Source: Comamonadaceae bacterium UBA4962
Lineage (GTDB): Bacteria; Pseudomonadota; Gammaproteobacteria; Burkholderiales; Burkholderiaceae_C
Direction of reading: 5' to 3'
DNA length: 64,000 bases
Assembly: GCA_002397315.1 (NCBI GenBank)
Contig: DHAE01000003.1
Coordinates: 1-64,000 of the forward strand
Shown here: piece by piece, positions 43,666 to 53,643 of the stretch
Position numbering within the stretch: position 1 is the first letter of the stretch
Layout: each line of letters opens with the position of its first letter
Made by a program: the position numbers and the translations under genes
The notes under the pieces: generated by a model
Seen by the model: only the letters and a program-made list of their open reading frames with translations
What the model was told of the DNA's origin: nothing
Databases searched by the model: none

Positions 43666-45018
43666 ATGCAGAACTCCAACGTCTTCGCCTCCGACCAGTT
43701 CGGCGCCTCGCCGGGGCCGGCGCCCGCGGCCCCGCCGCAGGGCGATTCCGGTGCGTCCGCCGGGCAACCCAAGGCCTCGGGACTGCCCGACATCGTGAGC
43801 GGCGGCAACCCGCTCGTGGCCGCCGCCAACACGCTGCTCAACCTGATCCCGCAGATCCGCCGCATGGCGACCAACCCCGATCCGGCGGCGTTCCAGCACT
43901 ACCTGCTGGAATGCATCCGCCAGTTCGAGAGCCGAGCGGGCAGCGCGGGCGTGCCGATGGAGACCATCATCGGCGCGCGCTACTGCATCTGCACCGCGAT
44001 CGACGAGGCGGCCGCGCAGACGCCGTGGGGCGGGTCGGGCGTGTGGCCGCAGTACAGCCTGCTGGTCGCCCTCCACAACGAGACCTGGGGCGGGGAGAAG
44101 TTCTTCCAGTTGCTGTCCAAGCTCGTGCAGACGCCGCACCAGCACATCGACCTGATCGAGCTGATGTACTTCTGCCTGATGCTCGGCTTCGAGGGGCGCT
44201 ACCACGTCATCGACAACGGGCGCAGCCAGCTCGAGAGCCTGAAGGCACGGCTGCTGCAGGTGATCGAGAGCACGCGCGGCGACCGCAGCGGGGCGCTGTC
44301 GCTGCACTGGCGCGGCGTGCAGCGCGCCGCGGTGCCGCCGTGGAGCCTGGTGCCGTTCTGGGTGGCGGCGGCGCTGACGCTGCTGATCGCGTTCCTGATC
44401 TTCCTGTGGTTCAACTACCGGCTGGCGTCGCAGTCCGACGAGCTGTTCGCCGCCATCAACGGCATCCGCCTGCCGAAGATGCCCACGGTGGCCGCCGTGG
44501 CGCCGCCGAAGCCGCGGCTGCGCCAGTTCCTGGAGCCGGAGATCCGCGAGGGACTCGTGGAAGTCAGCGACCAGCCGGACCGCAGCATCGTCACGCTGCG
44601 CGGCGACGGCCTGTTCGAGCCGGCATCGACCGAGGTGAAGCCGCGCTACGTGTCGGTGATCCAGCGCGTGGCCGCAGCGCTCAACGAGGTGTCGGGCAAG
44701 GTGGTCGTCAACGGCTACACCGACAACCAGCCGATCCGCACGGCGCGCTATCCGTCCAACTGGCACCTGTCGCAGGAGCGTGCGCAGGCCGTGTCGGCGA
44801 TGCTGCAGCGGTCCATCAGCGACGGCACGCGCCTGAAGGCCGAGGGCCGCGCCGAGAGCGACCCGATCGCGCCGAACTCGACGCCCGAGGGCCGCGCGTT
44901 GAACCGCCGCGTGGAGATCGTGCTGCTGGTGCCGCCGCAGGCGCGCGACGCCGAACTGCAGCTGACCCCGGGCCCGGCGCCCGCGGGCCCGTCCGCCCCC
45001 GGCACACCGAAGAACTAA
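43666..45018 (+). CDS. tssL: T6SS inner-membrane protein TssL with OmpA-like domain
   Basis: TssL (DotU/IcmH) forms the inner-membrane complex with TssM. The 450-residue form has an N-terminal cytoplasmic DotU domain (about 40-215: NPLVAAANTLLNLIPQIR, ARYCICTAIDEAA, ETWGGEKFFQLL), one transmembrane segment (about 227-250) and a periplasmic OmpA/MotB-type peptidoglycan-binding domain (about 320-430: NGYTDNQPIRTARYPSNWHL, RALNRRVEIVLL). The OmpA-type extension is present in part of the family. The ATG at 43666 was chosen because the family start is near this point. Confidence 0.95.
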   Translation: MQNSNVFASDQFGASPGPAPAAPPQGDSGASAGQPKASGLPDIVSGGNPLVAAANTLLNLIPQIRRMATNPDPAAFQHYLLECIRQFESRAGSAGVPMETIIGARYCICTAIDEAAAQTPWGGSGVWPQYSLLVALHNETWGGEKFFQLLSKLVQTPHQHIDLIELMYFCLMLGFEGRYHVIDNGRSQLESLKARLLQVIESTRGDRSGALSLHWRGVQRAAVPPWSLVPFWVAAALTLLIAFLIFLWFNYRLASQSDELFAAINGIRLPKMPTVAAVAPPKPRLRQFLEPEIREGLVEVSDQPDRSIVTLRGDGLFEPASTEVKPRYVSVIQRVAAALNEVSGKVVVNGYTDNQPIRTARYPSNWHLSQERAQAVSAMLQRSISDGTRLKAEGRAESDPIAPNSTPEGRALNRRVEIVLLVPPQARDAELQLTPGPAPAGPSAPGTPKN

Positions 45019-45021
45019 AAC

Positions 45022-48000
45022 ATGCTGCGCAGAATCTTTTACTTTTTCTTCAACCGGTTCACGCTGGTGCTGTGCGGGCTGGTCCTGCTCAGCCTGCTGG
45101 TCTGGTTCGTCGGCCCGCTGGTGTACATCCAGCCCTACCAGCCGCTGGAGAGCGCCGCAGTGCGCGGCTGGATCATCGCGGCGATCTTCGGCATCTGGTT
45201 CCTGCGGCTCCTCGTGCGCTGGTGGCGCGCCAAGGAGATGAACGCGCGGCTGCTGGGGCAACTGGCGCGCATCGGCGCCTCGGACGCCTCCACGCCCGAA
45301 GCCGGGCCCGGCAAGGAGGAAGTGGCCGAGCTCGAGAAGCGCTTCAAGGAAGCGATCGACGTGCTGGGCAAGACCCGCTTCGGCCAGACCGAGCAGGGCT
45401 GGTTCGGCCGGCTCTCGCGCCGCTACGTCTACCAGTTGCCGTGGTACCTCATCATCGGCTCGCCCGGATCCGGCAAGACCACGGCGCTGGTCAATTCGGG
45501 CCTGGATTTCCCGCTCGCCGCCCAGTTCGGCAAGGCCTCCATCCGCGGCGTGGGCGGCACGCGCAACTGCGACTGGTGGTTCACCGACCAGGCGGTGCTG
45601 CTGGACACGGCAGGCCGCTACACCACGCAGGAAAGCGATGCGGACCAGGACAGCGCCGCGTGGTCCGGGTTCCTGAGCCTGCTGCGCCGGTTCCGCGGCC
45701 GCCAGCCGATCAACGGCGTGCTGGTCACCCTGAGCGTGCAGGAACTGCTGAGCGGCGGCGATGCCGAGCGCGAGCGGCTGGCGCGGCTGATCGGCCTGCG
45801 GCTGGCGGAGCTGTGCGAGGGGCTGTCGATCAAGTTCCCGGTCTACGTGCTGGTGACCAAGACCGACCTGCTGTCGGGCTTCAACGAGTTCTTCGGCAAC
45901 ATGAACCGCGAGGAGCGGGCGCAGGTCTGGGGCTTCACCAACCCGTACGTGGAGGGCCAGGCCCAGGACGACCCGGGGCTGCAGTTCAAGAAGGAATTCG
46001 ACGCGCTCGCCGACCAGGTGAACCGGCTGCTGCCCCAGCGCCTGCTGACCGAGCCCGACCTGGCCCGGCGCGGCCAGATCTATGGGCTGCCGCAGCAGTT
46101 CGTCGGGCTGCGCGATGTGGTGCAGCAGACGCTCTCGACCATCTTCGCCTCGTCGCGCTTCAAGGAAAAGCCGCTGTTCCGCGGCGTGTACTTCACGAGC
46201 GGCACGCAGGAAGGCATGCCGTTCGACCGCGTGCTGTCGGCGCTGTCGCGGCGCTTTTCCGTGTCGCCGCCAGCGCAGGCCACGGAGCCGCGCACGGGCT
46301 CGGGCAAGAGCTATTTCATCGAGACGCTGCTCAAGGGCGTGATCTTCAACGAGGCCGGGCTCACGGGGCGCAACGCCAAGAAGGAGCGCCAGCTGCGCAT
46401 CCTGCAGGCGGCGGGCTTCTTCGCGCTGGCCGCGGGGCTGGCCGGCGCCACCCTGGCCTGGACGATCAGCCACGGCAACAACCAGAAGTACCTGGACGAG
46501 GTGGCGGCCAAGGTGCCGGCGCTGCGGCAGGCGGTGGAGGAATCGCGCGACGCCGACCCCGACAACATGGTGGCGCTGCTGCCGCTGCTCAACCACGCCG
46601 AGGCGCTGGCGGTGAGCCAGCGCTACACGGGCGATTCGCCGCCGCTCAGCTGGCGCTACGGCCTGCTGCAGGTGCCGAAGGTGCAGACGGCGGCCGATGC
46701 GACCTACATGCGTCTGCTGGAGGATGCCTGGCTGCCCCGCCTCGCGCGGCACCTGCGCAACTCGCTGCAGCAGGCTTCCACGTCGAACCCCGAGGCGAGC
46801 TACGAGGCGCTCAAGGTCTACCTGATGCTCTACGAGCCCGATCGCTTCAATCCGCGCGTGGTGAAGGCCTGGATGCTCAACGAGTGGGAATCCACGCTAC
46901 CGCCCGCGCTGGTGCAGTCCGGCATGGTGGACCAGCTGGCGCACCACCTCGACCGCCTGATGGAGGATCGTGCGCTGGTCTCGCCGATTCCGATCGACCA
47001 GCCGCTGGTGGACGAGGTGCGCCAGCGCCTCGCGCAGCTCTCGCCCGCGCAGCGGGCCTACAGCCGGCTCAAGCAGCTGCTGACCTCGGGCACGGCCTTG
47101 CCGCCGGACTTCACGCTGGTGCGCGCCGCCGGCCCCGAGGCGCCGCAGGTGTTCACGCGGCGCAGCGGCCGGCCGCTCACGCAGGGCATTTCGGGGCTCT
47201 TCACCTACGACGGCTACTACGGTGTGTTCGCCCATGAACTGCCCAAGGTGACCGCGCTGCTGGCGCAGGAAGAGACCTGGGTGCTCGGCAAGGCGCAAGG
47301 CCAGCGCAGCGTGGCCAACGAGGTCATGACGGGCCAGCTCGCGCAGGAGGTCAAGCGCCTCTACCTGATGGAGTACGCCAAGGTCTGGGAAGATTTTCTC
47401 GCCGACGTGCGGCCGGTGCGCGTGGCCTCGCTGGACCAGGCGGGCGAGCAGGCGCGCCTGTACTCGTCGGCCAATTCCAGCCTGGAGCAGTTCATCCGCG
47501 CGGTGGCCCGGGAAACGACGCTCGCGCAGAAGCCCGGCTCGGGCGGCAGCACCAGCAGCTGGCTGGGCGAAAAGATCAACCGCATCAAGGAGGAGCAGGA
47601 GCAGCTCAGCCGCCTCACGGGCAAGCGCGTGAACGTCGGCGGGCTGGCCACGAGTTCGAACCTGGAAGCCGATCTGGTCGATTTCCGGTTCCGGGAATAC
47701 CGCCGGCTCGCCGCCTCGAACGGCTCCGGCCCCGCGCCCATCACGGCCAGCCTGCAGGTGCTGAACGAGGCCGCCGCGGTGATCTCCTCCGCGCGGCAGC
47801 AGGTCGCCTCGGGCGGCACGGTGCCGCCGTCGCTCTCGCCGGCGCTCGAGCGCGTGCGCATGGAAGCCAAGCGCGTGCCGCCGCCGCTCAACACGATGTA
47901 CGAAGACCTGGCCTCGTCCACTTCGGCACTCGTCGGTCGCGACGTGCGCGCCACCGTGGGCAGCAACCTCAACGCCACGATCGGCACGTTCTGCCGCCGC

Positions 48001-48651
48001 GCGATCGGCGGGCGCTATCCCTTCACCCGGGGCTCGGCCAGCGACGTGACGACGGACGACTTCGCCAGCCTGTTCGCCCCGGGCGGCATGATGGACGAGT
48101 TCTTCCGCAGCAACCTGCAGCCGATGGTGGACATCTCCACCACCCCGTGGCGCTTCCGCCAGGGCGTGGACGGCACGCCGGTGGGCGGCTCGGCCGCGCT
48201 CGCGTCGTTCCAGCGCGCGGCCACCATCCGCGACGTGTACTTCCGCGCGGGCGGCAAGGTGCCCTCGATCCGCATGGACATCAAGCCGCTGGAGATGGAC
48301 GCCAACATCTCCCAGATGGTGCTCGACATCGACGGCGAGGTGCTGCGCTACCAGCACGGGCCGCAGATCCCGAAATCGATGGTCTGGCCCGGCACGCGCG
48401 GCACGGGGCAGGTGCGCCTGCAGGTCACCACGGGCGGCGCCGAGAACACCGGTCTCGTCACCGAGGGGCCCTGGGCGCTGCACCGCTTCTTCGACAAGGC
48501 GCAGATCCTGCCGGGCAACACCCCCGAGCGGTTCGTGGCGGCCTTCGACATCGGCGGGCGCAAGCTGCGCTTCGAGGTCACCTCGGGCAGCGTGCTCAAT
48601 CCGTTCCGCCTCAAGGCCATGGAGGAATTCGCGTGTCCTGGCAATCTCTGA
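45022..48651 (+). CDS. tssM: T6SS membrane-complex ATPase-like protein TssM (IcmF)
   Basis: TssM spans the inner membrane and reaches TssJ in the periplasm. The 1209 residues begin with two transmembrane segments (about 14-33, 50-68), then a cytoplasmic NTPase-like domain with Walker A IGSPGSGKTTAL (about residue 147) and a Walker B-like VLLDTAGRYTT. A third membrane segment lies at about 460-480, followed by a long periplasmic region with the IcmF-related and C-terminal domains (EFFRSNLQPMVD, WPGTRGTGQVRLQV). It begins three bases after tssL. The final codons overlap the tagF start. Confidence 0.96.
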   Translation: MLRRIFYFFFNRFTLVLCGLVLLSLLVWFVGPLVYIQPYQPLESAAVRGWIIAAIFGIWFLRLLVRWWRAKEMNARLLGQLARIGASDASTPEAGPGKEEVAELEKRFKEAIDVLGKTRFGQTEQGWFGRLSRRYVYQLPWYLIIGSPGSGKTTALVNSGLDFPLAAQFGKASIRGVGGTRNCDWWFTDQAVLLDTAGRYTTQESDADQDSAAWSGFLSLLRRFRGRQPINGVLVTLSVQELLSGGDAERERLARLIGLRLAELCEGLSIKFPVYVLVTKTDLLSGFNEFFGNMNREERAQVWGFTNPYVEGQAQDDPGLQFKKEFDALADQVNRLLPQRLLTEPDLARRGQIYGLPQQFVGLRDVVQQTLSTIFASSRFKEKPLFRGVYFTSGTQEGMPFDRVLSALSRRFSVSPPAQATEPRTGSGKSYFIETLLKGVIFNEAGLTGRNAKKERQLRILQAAGFFALAAGLAGATLAWTISHGNNQKYLDEVAAKVPALRQAVEESRDADPDNMVALLPLLNHAEALAVSQRYTGDSPPLSWRYGLLQVPKVQTAADATYMRLLEDAWLPRLARHLRNSLQQASTSNPEASYEALKVYLMLYEPDRFNPRVVKAWMLNEWESTLPPALVQSGMVDQLAHHLDRLMEDRALVSPIPIDQPLVDEVRQRLAQLSPAQRAYSRLKQLLTSGTALPPDFTLVRAAGPEAPQVFTRRSGRPLTQGISGLFTYDGYYGVFAHELPKVTALLAQEETWVLGKAQGQRSVANEVMTGQLAQEVKRLYLMEYAKVWEDFLADVRPVRVASLDQAGEQARLYSSANSSLEQFIRAVARETTLAQKPGSGGSTSSWLGEKINRIKEEQEQLSRLTGKRVNVGGLATSSNLEADLVDFRFREYRRLAASNGSGPAPITASLQVLNEAAAVISSARQQVASGGTVPPSLSPALERVRMEAKRVPPPLNTMYEDLASSTSALVGRDVRATVGSNLNATIGTFCRRAIGGRYPFTRGSASDVTTDDFASLFAPGGMMDEFFRSNLQPMVDISTTPWRFRQGVDGTPVGGSAALASFQRAATIRDVYFRAGGKVPSIRMDIKPLEMDANISQMVLDIDGEVLRYQHGPQIPKSMVWPGTRGTGQVRLQVTTGGAENTGLVTEGPWALHRFFDKAQILPGNTPERFVAAFDIGGRKLRFEVTSGSVLNPFRLKAMEEFACPGNL

Positions 48652-49379
48652 TGCCGTGGTCGCACGCGCAGCCGCGCGTGGCCTGGTTCGGCAAGCTGCC
48701 CGGCCAGGGCGACTTCGTGGGGCGGCGCATGCCGCGCGCGATGAGCGGCGCCTGGGACGACTGGCTCAGCCACGGACTGGGGCGGCTGAAGGCCTCCGGG
48801 CAGGCCGACTGGGAGCGCACCTTCACGCAGGCCCCCCTGTGGTCGTTCGTGGCGTGCGGCAGCAAGGGCGCGGCGCCGTCCTGCGGCGTGCTGGCGCCGA
48901 GCATCGACCGCGTGGGCCGCTGCTACCCGCTCACCGTGATCGCGGTGGGCGAGGGCAAGCGGCAGGCCCTGGAGGCCGATGCCGTGCTCGGGCGGTTCTT
49001 CGAGGAGGCCTGCCACGCGGTGATCGAGGCGCGCCGGCTCGCGCTGCCCGCCGATGCGCTGGATTCGCAGCTGTCCCGCCTGCCCTGGCCGTTCACCGCC
49101 GCACCCGCTGCAGCATCCTCGGGACCGGCGTCCACCACCAGCCAGGCCGGAGCGATGGCCGGCATCCTGTCCGACCTCGGCATGGGCCAGGGCGGTGCAG
49201 CGGGGCGCGGCGCAGCGTCGTTTTCCCGTGGGCGCGAGATCCTGCGCGCCGGCCAGCCCGCGAGCTTCTGGTGGGCGCATGCGGCCGGCCCCTCCGCCGG
49301 TCGCAGCTGCGAACACTGGGGCGAACCCAACGAGAGCCTGTTCCTGCGCCTGTTCGGCGGCGGCGGCGCCGCGGCCTGA
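48633..49379 (+). CDS. tagF: T6SS-associated protein TagF
   Basis: TagF is a cytoplasmic regulator that in Pseudomonas and Agrobacterium represses T6SS independently of, or opposite to, the threonine phosphorylation pathway. The 248-residue protein shows the family opening VAWFGKLPGQGDFVGRRMP, SGAWDDWLSHGL and VLAPSIDRVGRCYPLTV. GTG 48633 has GGAGG seven bases upstream and overlaps the tssM end by 19 bases; ATG 48651 is an alternative. It is a stand-alone TagF without a fused phosphatase domain; the phosphatase is encoded separately. Confidence 0.9.
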   Translation: MSWQSLMPWSHAQPRVAWFGKLPGQGDFVGRRMPRAMSGAWDDWLSHGLGRLKASGQADWERTFTQAPLWSFVACGSKGAAPSCGVLAPSIDRVGRCYPLTVIAVGEGKRQALEADAVLGRFFEEACHAVIEARRLALPADALDSQLSRLPWPFTAAPAAASSGPASTTSQAGAMAGILSDLGMGQGGAAGRGAASFSRGREILRAGQPASFWWAHAAGPSAGRSCEHWGEPNESLFLRLFGGGGAAA

Positions 49380-49424
49380 CGGCACGCCCCGCCCTTTGGC
49401 ATGCACAGCAACGACTGACACCCC

Positions 49425-50468
49425 ATGATCGACAACGAAGCCCTTCTCGAACCCACGGCCGACACGCCGCCCTGCGGGCAGGACCTGACGTACGACGCCG
49501 AATTCATCGCGCTGGAGAGCGCCGCCAGCGGCAAGCCGGAGCAGCAGTTCGGCGAGACGGTGATACCGGCGGAGCCACCCGACTGGCGGGACGTGGAGCG
49601 GCGTGCCTCCGCGCTGCTGGTGCGCACCAAGGACGCCCGCGTCGCGGCGCTGCTGTGCCGCGCGCTCACCAACACCAGCGGCGTGCGCGGCATGTCGTCC
49701 GGCATCCAGCTGATGGCGGGCCTGTTCGCCCGGTACTGGGACGACCTGCATCCGCTGCCGGAGGACGGCGACCATTTCATGCGCATGAATGCCGTCGCTT
49801 CGCTGAACGACGTCACCGGCCAGCTGCGGGAGTTGCGGCAGCAGGATTTCGTGCGGCTGCCGGCCGGCCCGATCAGCGTGCGCGACGCCGAAGCGGTGGC
49901 GCGCGGCAACACCGGCGAGGGCGGCACCCGGATCTCCCTCGACCAGCTGCGCGTCGCGCTGGCGCAGGCCTGGCAGCAGGGCGACGAATCCCTGCGCGCC
50001 TGGAATGCGGCCTGCGAGGCCCTGCGCAGCCTGCAGACCACCTTCCGCGATCGGCTCGGCGCCTCGCAGCTGCCGGACATGGACCAGATCCAGCCGCTGC
50101 TGGTGGCGCTCAACGACCTCGTGCCCCACGCCCCGGTGGGGGTGGCCGATGCGGGCGCGGCGGTGGCGGAGGGCGCGGGGGACGCCGGTGGCGGCCCTGG
50201 CGATGCCGCTGCCGTCCCCGCCGGACAGGGGACCTACGCCGCACCGGTGCAGCCCCGCGGCCTGCGCACCCGCGACGATGCGATGGCGCAGTTGCTGGAG
50301 GTCGCGGCGTTCCTAGAGCGCACCGAACCCACCAATCCCGCGCCGCTGCTGATCCGCCGCGCCGCCAAGTTGATGGGCCTGAGCTTCATCGACATCCTGC
50401 GCGAGTTGTCGCCCGACAGCGTGGCGCAGGTGGAAACGATCACGGGAGGTTCGCAGCCGTCTTCCTGA
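49425..50468 (+). CDS. tssA: T6SS cap/baseplate protein TssA
   Basis: TssA primes and caps the growing sheath. The 347-residue protein has the ImpA N-terminal domain (about 10-130: PPCGQDLTYDAEFIALESAA, WRDVERRASALLVRTKDARV, LMAGLFARYWDDLHPLP). The C-terminal portion (about 270-347: LLEVAAFLERTEPTNPAPLL, GLSFIDILRELSPDS) is a short type. A Gly/Ala-rich linker separates them. It precedes tssBC by 153 bases. Confidence 0.93.
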   Translation: MIDNEALLEPTADTPPCGQDLTYDAEFIALESAASGKPEQQFGETVIPAEPPDWRDVERRASALLVRTKDARVAALLCRALTNTSGVRGMSSGIQLMAGLFARYWDDLHPLPEDGDHFMRMNAVASLNDVTGQLRELRQQDFVRLPAGPISVRDAEAVARGNTGEGGTRISLDQLRVALAQAWQQGDESLRAWNAACEALRSLQTTFRDRLGASQLPDMDQIQPLLVALNDLVPHAPVGVADAGAAVAEGAGDAGGGPGDAAAVPAGQGTYAAPVQPRGLRTRDDAMAQLLEVAAFLERTEPTNPAPLLIRRAAKLMGLSFIDILRELSPDSVAQVETITGGSQPSS

Positions 50469-50621
50469 TTGGAAAACGAAATGTAACAGCGGTGTTTTGT
50501 TGGGGGCCGGATACTTGTCCAGCTGGCGTGTCGCGAGAGGAGGGGGAGCCCCCGCGACGGCCCCGTCGGCGCCATCCGGCCGATCTGTGTTTTCAAGCCT
50601 TACGAGAGAGAAGAGTTCAAC

Positions 50622-51173
50622 ATGGTGACCTTAACCAAGACCGGCAAGAGCGGTCAGAAGTTCATTGCCCGCAACCGGGCGCCGCGCGTGCAGATCGAGT
50701 ATGACGTCGAGATCTACGGATCCGAGAAGAAGGTGCAGATCCCCTTCGTCATGGGCGTCATGGCCGACCTGTCGGGCAAGCCGGTCGATCCGCTGCCCGA
50801 GATCGCCGACCGCAAGTTCCTCGACATCGACATCGACAACTTCGATGCGCGCATGAAGTCGATCAAGCCGCGCGTCTCCTTCAACGTGCCCAATACGCTG
50901 ACGGGCGATGGCCGCCTGCACATCGACCTGACCTTCGAGAGCATGGACGACTTCTCCCCGGCCGCGATCGCGCGCAAGGTGGGGGCGCTCAATTCGATGC
51001 TGGAAGCCCGCACCCAGCTGCACAACCTGCTGTCGTACATGGACGGCAAGCAGGGCGCCGAAGAGCTCATCAGCAAGGTGCTGAAGGATCCGGCGCTGCT
51101 CAAGTCGCTGGCGGCGATGCCCAACCAGCCCGCGGGCGGCGGCACGGCCGAGAAGACCAACGACGCTCAGTGA
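50622..51173 (+). CDS. tssB: T6SS contractile sheath small subunit TssB
   Basis: TssB (VipA) and TssC form the contractile sheath. The 183-residue product shows APRVQIEYDVEIYGSEKKVQ, LPFVMGV-like IPFVMGVMADLSGKPV, FLDIDIDNFDARM and RTQLHNLLSYMDGK, all typical. GAGAGAAGAG precedes the ATG. The 153-base gap upstream contains a GC-rich hairpin (GTCGCG at 50530-50535 with CGCGAC at 50553-50558 and an inner GGGGG/CCCCC stem) without a U-tract, perhaps a leader element or stabilising structure for this abundant sheath pair. Confidence 0.97.
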   Translation: MVTLTKTGKSGQKFIARNRAPRVQIEYDVEIYGSEKKVQIPFVMGVMADLSGKPVDPLPEIADRKFLDIDIDNFDARMKSIKPRVSFNVPNTLTGDGRLHIDLTFESMDDFSPAAIARKVGALNSMLEARTQLHNLLSYMDGKQGAEELISKVLKDPALLKSLAAMPNQPAGGGTAEKTNDAQ

Positions 51174-51186
51174 AAGGGACAGCCGC

Positions 51187-52686
51187 ATGAACACGACGAC
51201 CTCTCTGGACGCGGTCCAGGGCACCCAGGTGCTCGAAGGCAACGAATTCACGTCGCTGCTGCAGAAGGAATTCAAGCCCAAGACCGACCAGGCCCGCGAA
51301 GCGGTCGAATCGGCCGTGCAGACGCTCGCGCAGCAGGCGCTGGCCGCCTCGGCCACGCTCTCGGACGATGCCTACCAGACGGTGCAGGCCATCATCGCCG
51401 AGATCGACCGCAAGCTCTCCGAGCAGATCAATCTCATCATCCACCACACCGAGTTCCAGCAGCTCGAAGGCGCATGGCGCGGACTGCACCACCTCGTGCA
51501 CAACACCGAAGTGGACGAGCTGCTCAAGATCCGCGTGATGAACATCTCCAAGAAGGAGCTGCACCGGAACATGCGCCGCTACAAGGGCGTGGGCTGGGAC
51601 CAGAGCCCCATCTTCAAGAAGGTGTACGAAGAGGAATACGGCCAGTTCGGCGGCGAGCCGTTCGGCTGCCTGGTGGGCGACTATTACTTCGACCACAGCC
51701 CGCCCGACGTGGAACTGCTCGGCGAGATGGCCAAGGTGTCGGCCGCGGCGCACTGCCCGTTCATCGCCGGCGCCTCGCCCGCGATGATGCAGATGGACTC
51801 CTGGCAGGAACTCGCGAACCCGCGCGACCTGACCAAGATCTTCACCAACACCGAGTACGCCGCATGGCGCAGCCTGCGCGATTCCGATGATTCGAAGTAC
51901 ATCGGCCTGGCAATGCCGCGGTTCCTGGCGCGCCTGCCGTACGGCGCCAAGACGAACCCGGTGGACGAGTTCGACTTCGAGGAAGAGACCGCCGGCGGCG
52001 ACCACAGCAAGTACGCCTGGGCCAACTCGGCCTACGCGATGGCGGTGAACATCAACCGCTCGTTCAAGTACTACGGCTGGTGCACCTCGATCCGCGGCGT
52101 GGAGTCCGGCGGTGCCGTGGACAACCTGCCCGCGCACACCTTCCCGACCGACGACGGCGGCGTGGACATGAAGTGCCCCACCGAGATCGCGATCAGCGAC
52201 CGGCGCGAGGCCGAACTGGCCAAGAACGGCTTCATGCCGCTGGTGCACCGCAAGAATTCCGACGTCGCGGCCTTCATCGGTGCGCAGTCGCTGCACAAGC
52301 CCGCGGAGTACTACGACCCGGACGCCACGGCCAACGCCAACCTGTCGGCGCGCCTGCCCTACATGTTCGCGTGCTGCCGCTTCGCGCACTACCTGAAGTG
52401 CATCGTGCGCGACAAGATCGGCTCGTTCAAGGAACGCTCGGACATGGAGCGCTGGCTGAACGACTGGATCCTGAACTACGTGGACGGCGACCCGGCCAAC
52501 TCCTCGCAGGAAACCAAGGCCCGCAAGCCGCTGGCCGCGGCCGAGGTGCAGGTGGCCGAGGTGGAAGGCAACCCGGGGTACTACACCTCGAAGTTCTTCC
52601 TGCGCCCGCACTACCAGCTCGAAGGCCTGACCGTGTCGCTGCGGCTGGTGTCGAAGCTGCCGTCGGTGAAGCAGGCGGGCAACTGA
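51187..52686 (+). CDS. tssC: T6SS contractile sheath large subunit TssC
   Basis: TssC (VipB) is the main sheath protein and is recycled by TssH. The 499 residues contain the usual blocks: LEGAWRGLHHLVHNTEVDEL, EEYGQFGGEPFGCLVGDYYF, FMPLVHRKNSDVAAFIGAQS, ANLSARLPYMFACCRFAHYL, and the end NPGYYTSKFFLRPHYQLEGL. It begins 13 bases after tssB with AAAGGGA as ribosome site. A 158-base untranslated gap follows before tagJ. Confidence 0.98.
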   Translation: MNTTTSLDAVQGTQVLEGNEFTSLLQKEFKPKTDQAREAVESAVQTLAQQALAASATLSDDAYQTVQAIIAEIDRKLSEQINLIIHHTEFQQLEGAWRGLHHLVHNTEVDELLKIRVMNISKKELHRNMRRYKGVGWDQSPIFKKVYEEEYGQFGGEPFGCLVGDYYFDHSPPDVELLGEMAKVSAAAHCPFIAGASPAMMQMDSWQELANPRDLTKIFTNTEYAAWRSLRDSDDSKYIGLAMPRFLARLPYGAKTNPVDEFDFEEETAGGDHSKYAWANSAYAMAVNINRSFKYYGWCTSIRGVESGGAVDNLPAHTFPTDDGGVDMKCPTEIAISDRREAELAKNGFMPLVHRKNSDVAAFIGAQSLHKPAEYYDPDATANANLSARLPYMFACCRFAHYLKCIVRDKIGSFKERSDMERWLNDWILNYVDGDPANSSQETKARKPLAAAEVQVAEVEGNPGYYTSKFFLRPHYQLEGLTVSLRLVSKLPSVKQAGN

Positions 52687-52844
52687 CCGGCGCCGACAGA
52701 TGCGGGCAGGGCGGCCTTGCCGTCGCGCCCGCTCTGTGCGAAGAGACTCCGCGCGGCGTGGCAGGGCGCCTGCGGCCTCCGCCGCGCTCCTCGCGCACGG
52801 CACGCGATTCCATAACGATTGTGCGGACCACCGCATCCATTTCC

Positions 52845-53627
52845 ATGAATTTCGATTTCAAGCGGCCGCTGGACCGCCAGATGGCCGAGCTGAAGGACGC
52901 GATCCGGGCCAGGCCGCAGGACGCCACGCTGCGCGTGTTCTATTTCCAGATGCTGGCGGTCATCGGCGAATGGCAGAAAGCGCTGGACCAGCTGCAGATC
53001 TGCGCGCAGCTCGACCGCAAGTCGGAAACCATGGCGCGCGCCTACCGCGAGGTGATCCTCTGCGAGGTCGCGCGGCGCGAGGTGTTCGCCGGCAAGCGCA
53101 CGCCCAACATCCTGGGCGAGCCGCCGGAGTGGCTGGGCTGGCTGCTGGAAGGCCTGCAGAGCCTGGCGGAAGGCCGTGCGGAGCAGGCTGCCGAATTGCG
53201 TGCCGCCGCCTTCGAACAGGCCCCGGCATCGGCCGGCGAGATCGACGGCGAGCCCTTCGAATGGATCGCCGACTCCGATGCGCGCCTCGGGCCGGTGTGC
53301 GAGCTGTACGCCAACGGCAGCTACTACTGGATGCCGTTCTCCAGCGTGTCGCAGATCGCCTTCGAGAAGCCGCAGGATCTGCGGGACCTCGTCTGGTCGG
53401 CCTGCGAGGTCACGCTGCGCAACGGCGGAACGATGCACGGCTTCATCCCCACGCGGTACCCCGGCTCGGAATCCGCGGAGCGCGACGAGATCCGGCTCGC
53501 GCGTGCCACCGAGTGGCGCGATCTGGGCGACGACCAGGCCACGGGCTGGGGCCAGCGCGTGTGGGTGACCGACCAGGCCGACGCCGCGCTGCTGGACGTG
53601 CGGCGCGTGAAGTTCTCCGCCGCCTGA
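52845..53627 (+). CDS. tagJ: T6SS accessory protein TagJ (ImpE)
   Basis: The 260-residue protein matches the ImpE/TagJ family, which binds the TssB N terminus in systems that lack another ClpV-sheath contact mode. Visible features are TPR-like repeats at the start (DATLRVFYFQMLAVIGEWQK, ALDQLQICAQLDR), then FEWIADSDARLGPVCELYAN, YYWMPFSSVSQIAFEKPQD and GFIPTRYPGSE. The ATG at 52845 follows a weak ribosome site. Together with tssB, tssE and tssH in this order it fits the same T6SS clade as Pseudomonas H1 and many Burkholderiales loci. Confidence 0.9.
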   Translation: MNFDFKRPLDRQMAELKDAIRARPQDATLRVFYFQMLAVIGEWQKALDQLQICAQLDRKSETMARAYREVILCEVARREVFAGKRTPNILGEPPEWLGWLLEGLQSLAEGRAEQAAELRAAAFEQAPASAGEIDGEPFEWIADSDARLGPVCELYANGSYYWMPFSSVSQIAFEKPQDLRDLVWSACEVTLRNGGTMHGFIPTRYPGSESAERDEIRLARATEWRDLGDDQATGWGQRVWVTDQADAALLDVRRVKFSAA

Positions 53628-53643
53628 GCGGGGCATCCGGGCG

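Noticed and set aside
43522..46752. A minus-strand open frame of about 1076 codons opposite tssL and tssM
   Set aside because: It mirrors TssL and TssM coding sequence and shows only compositionally biased residues.
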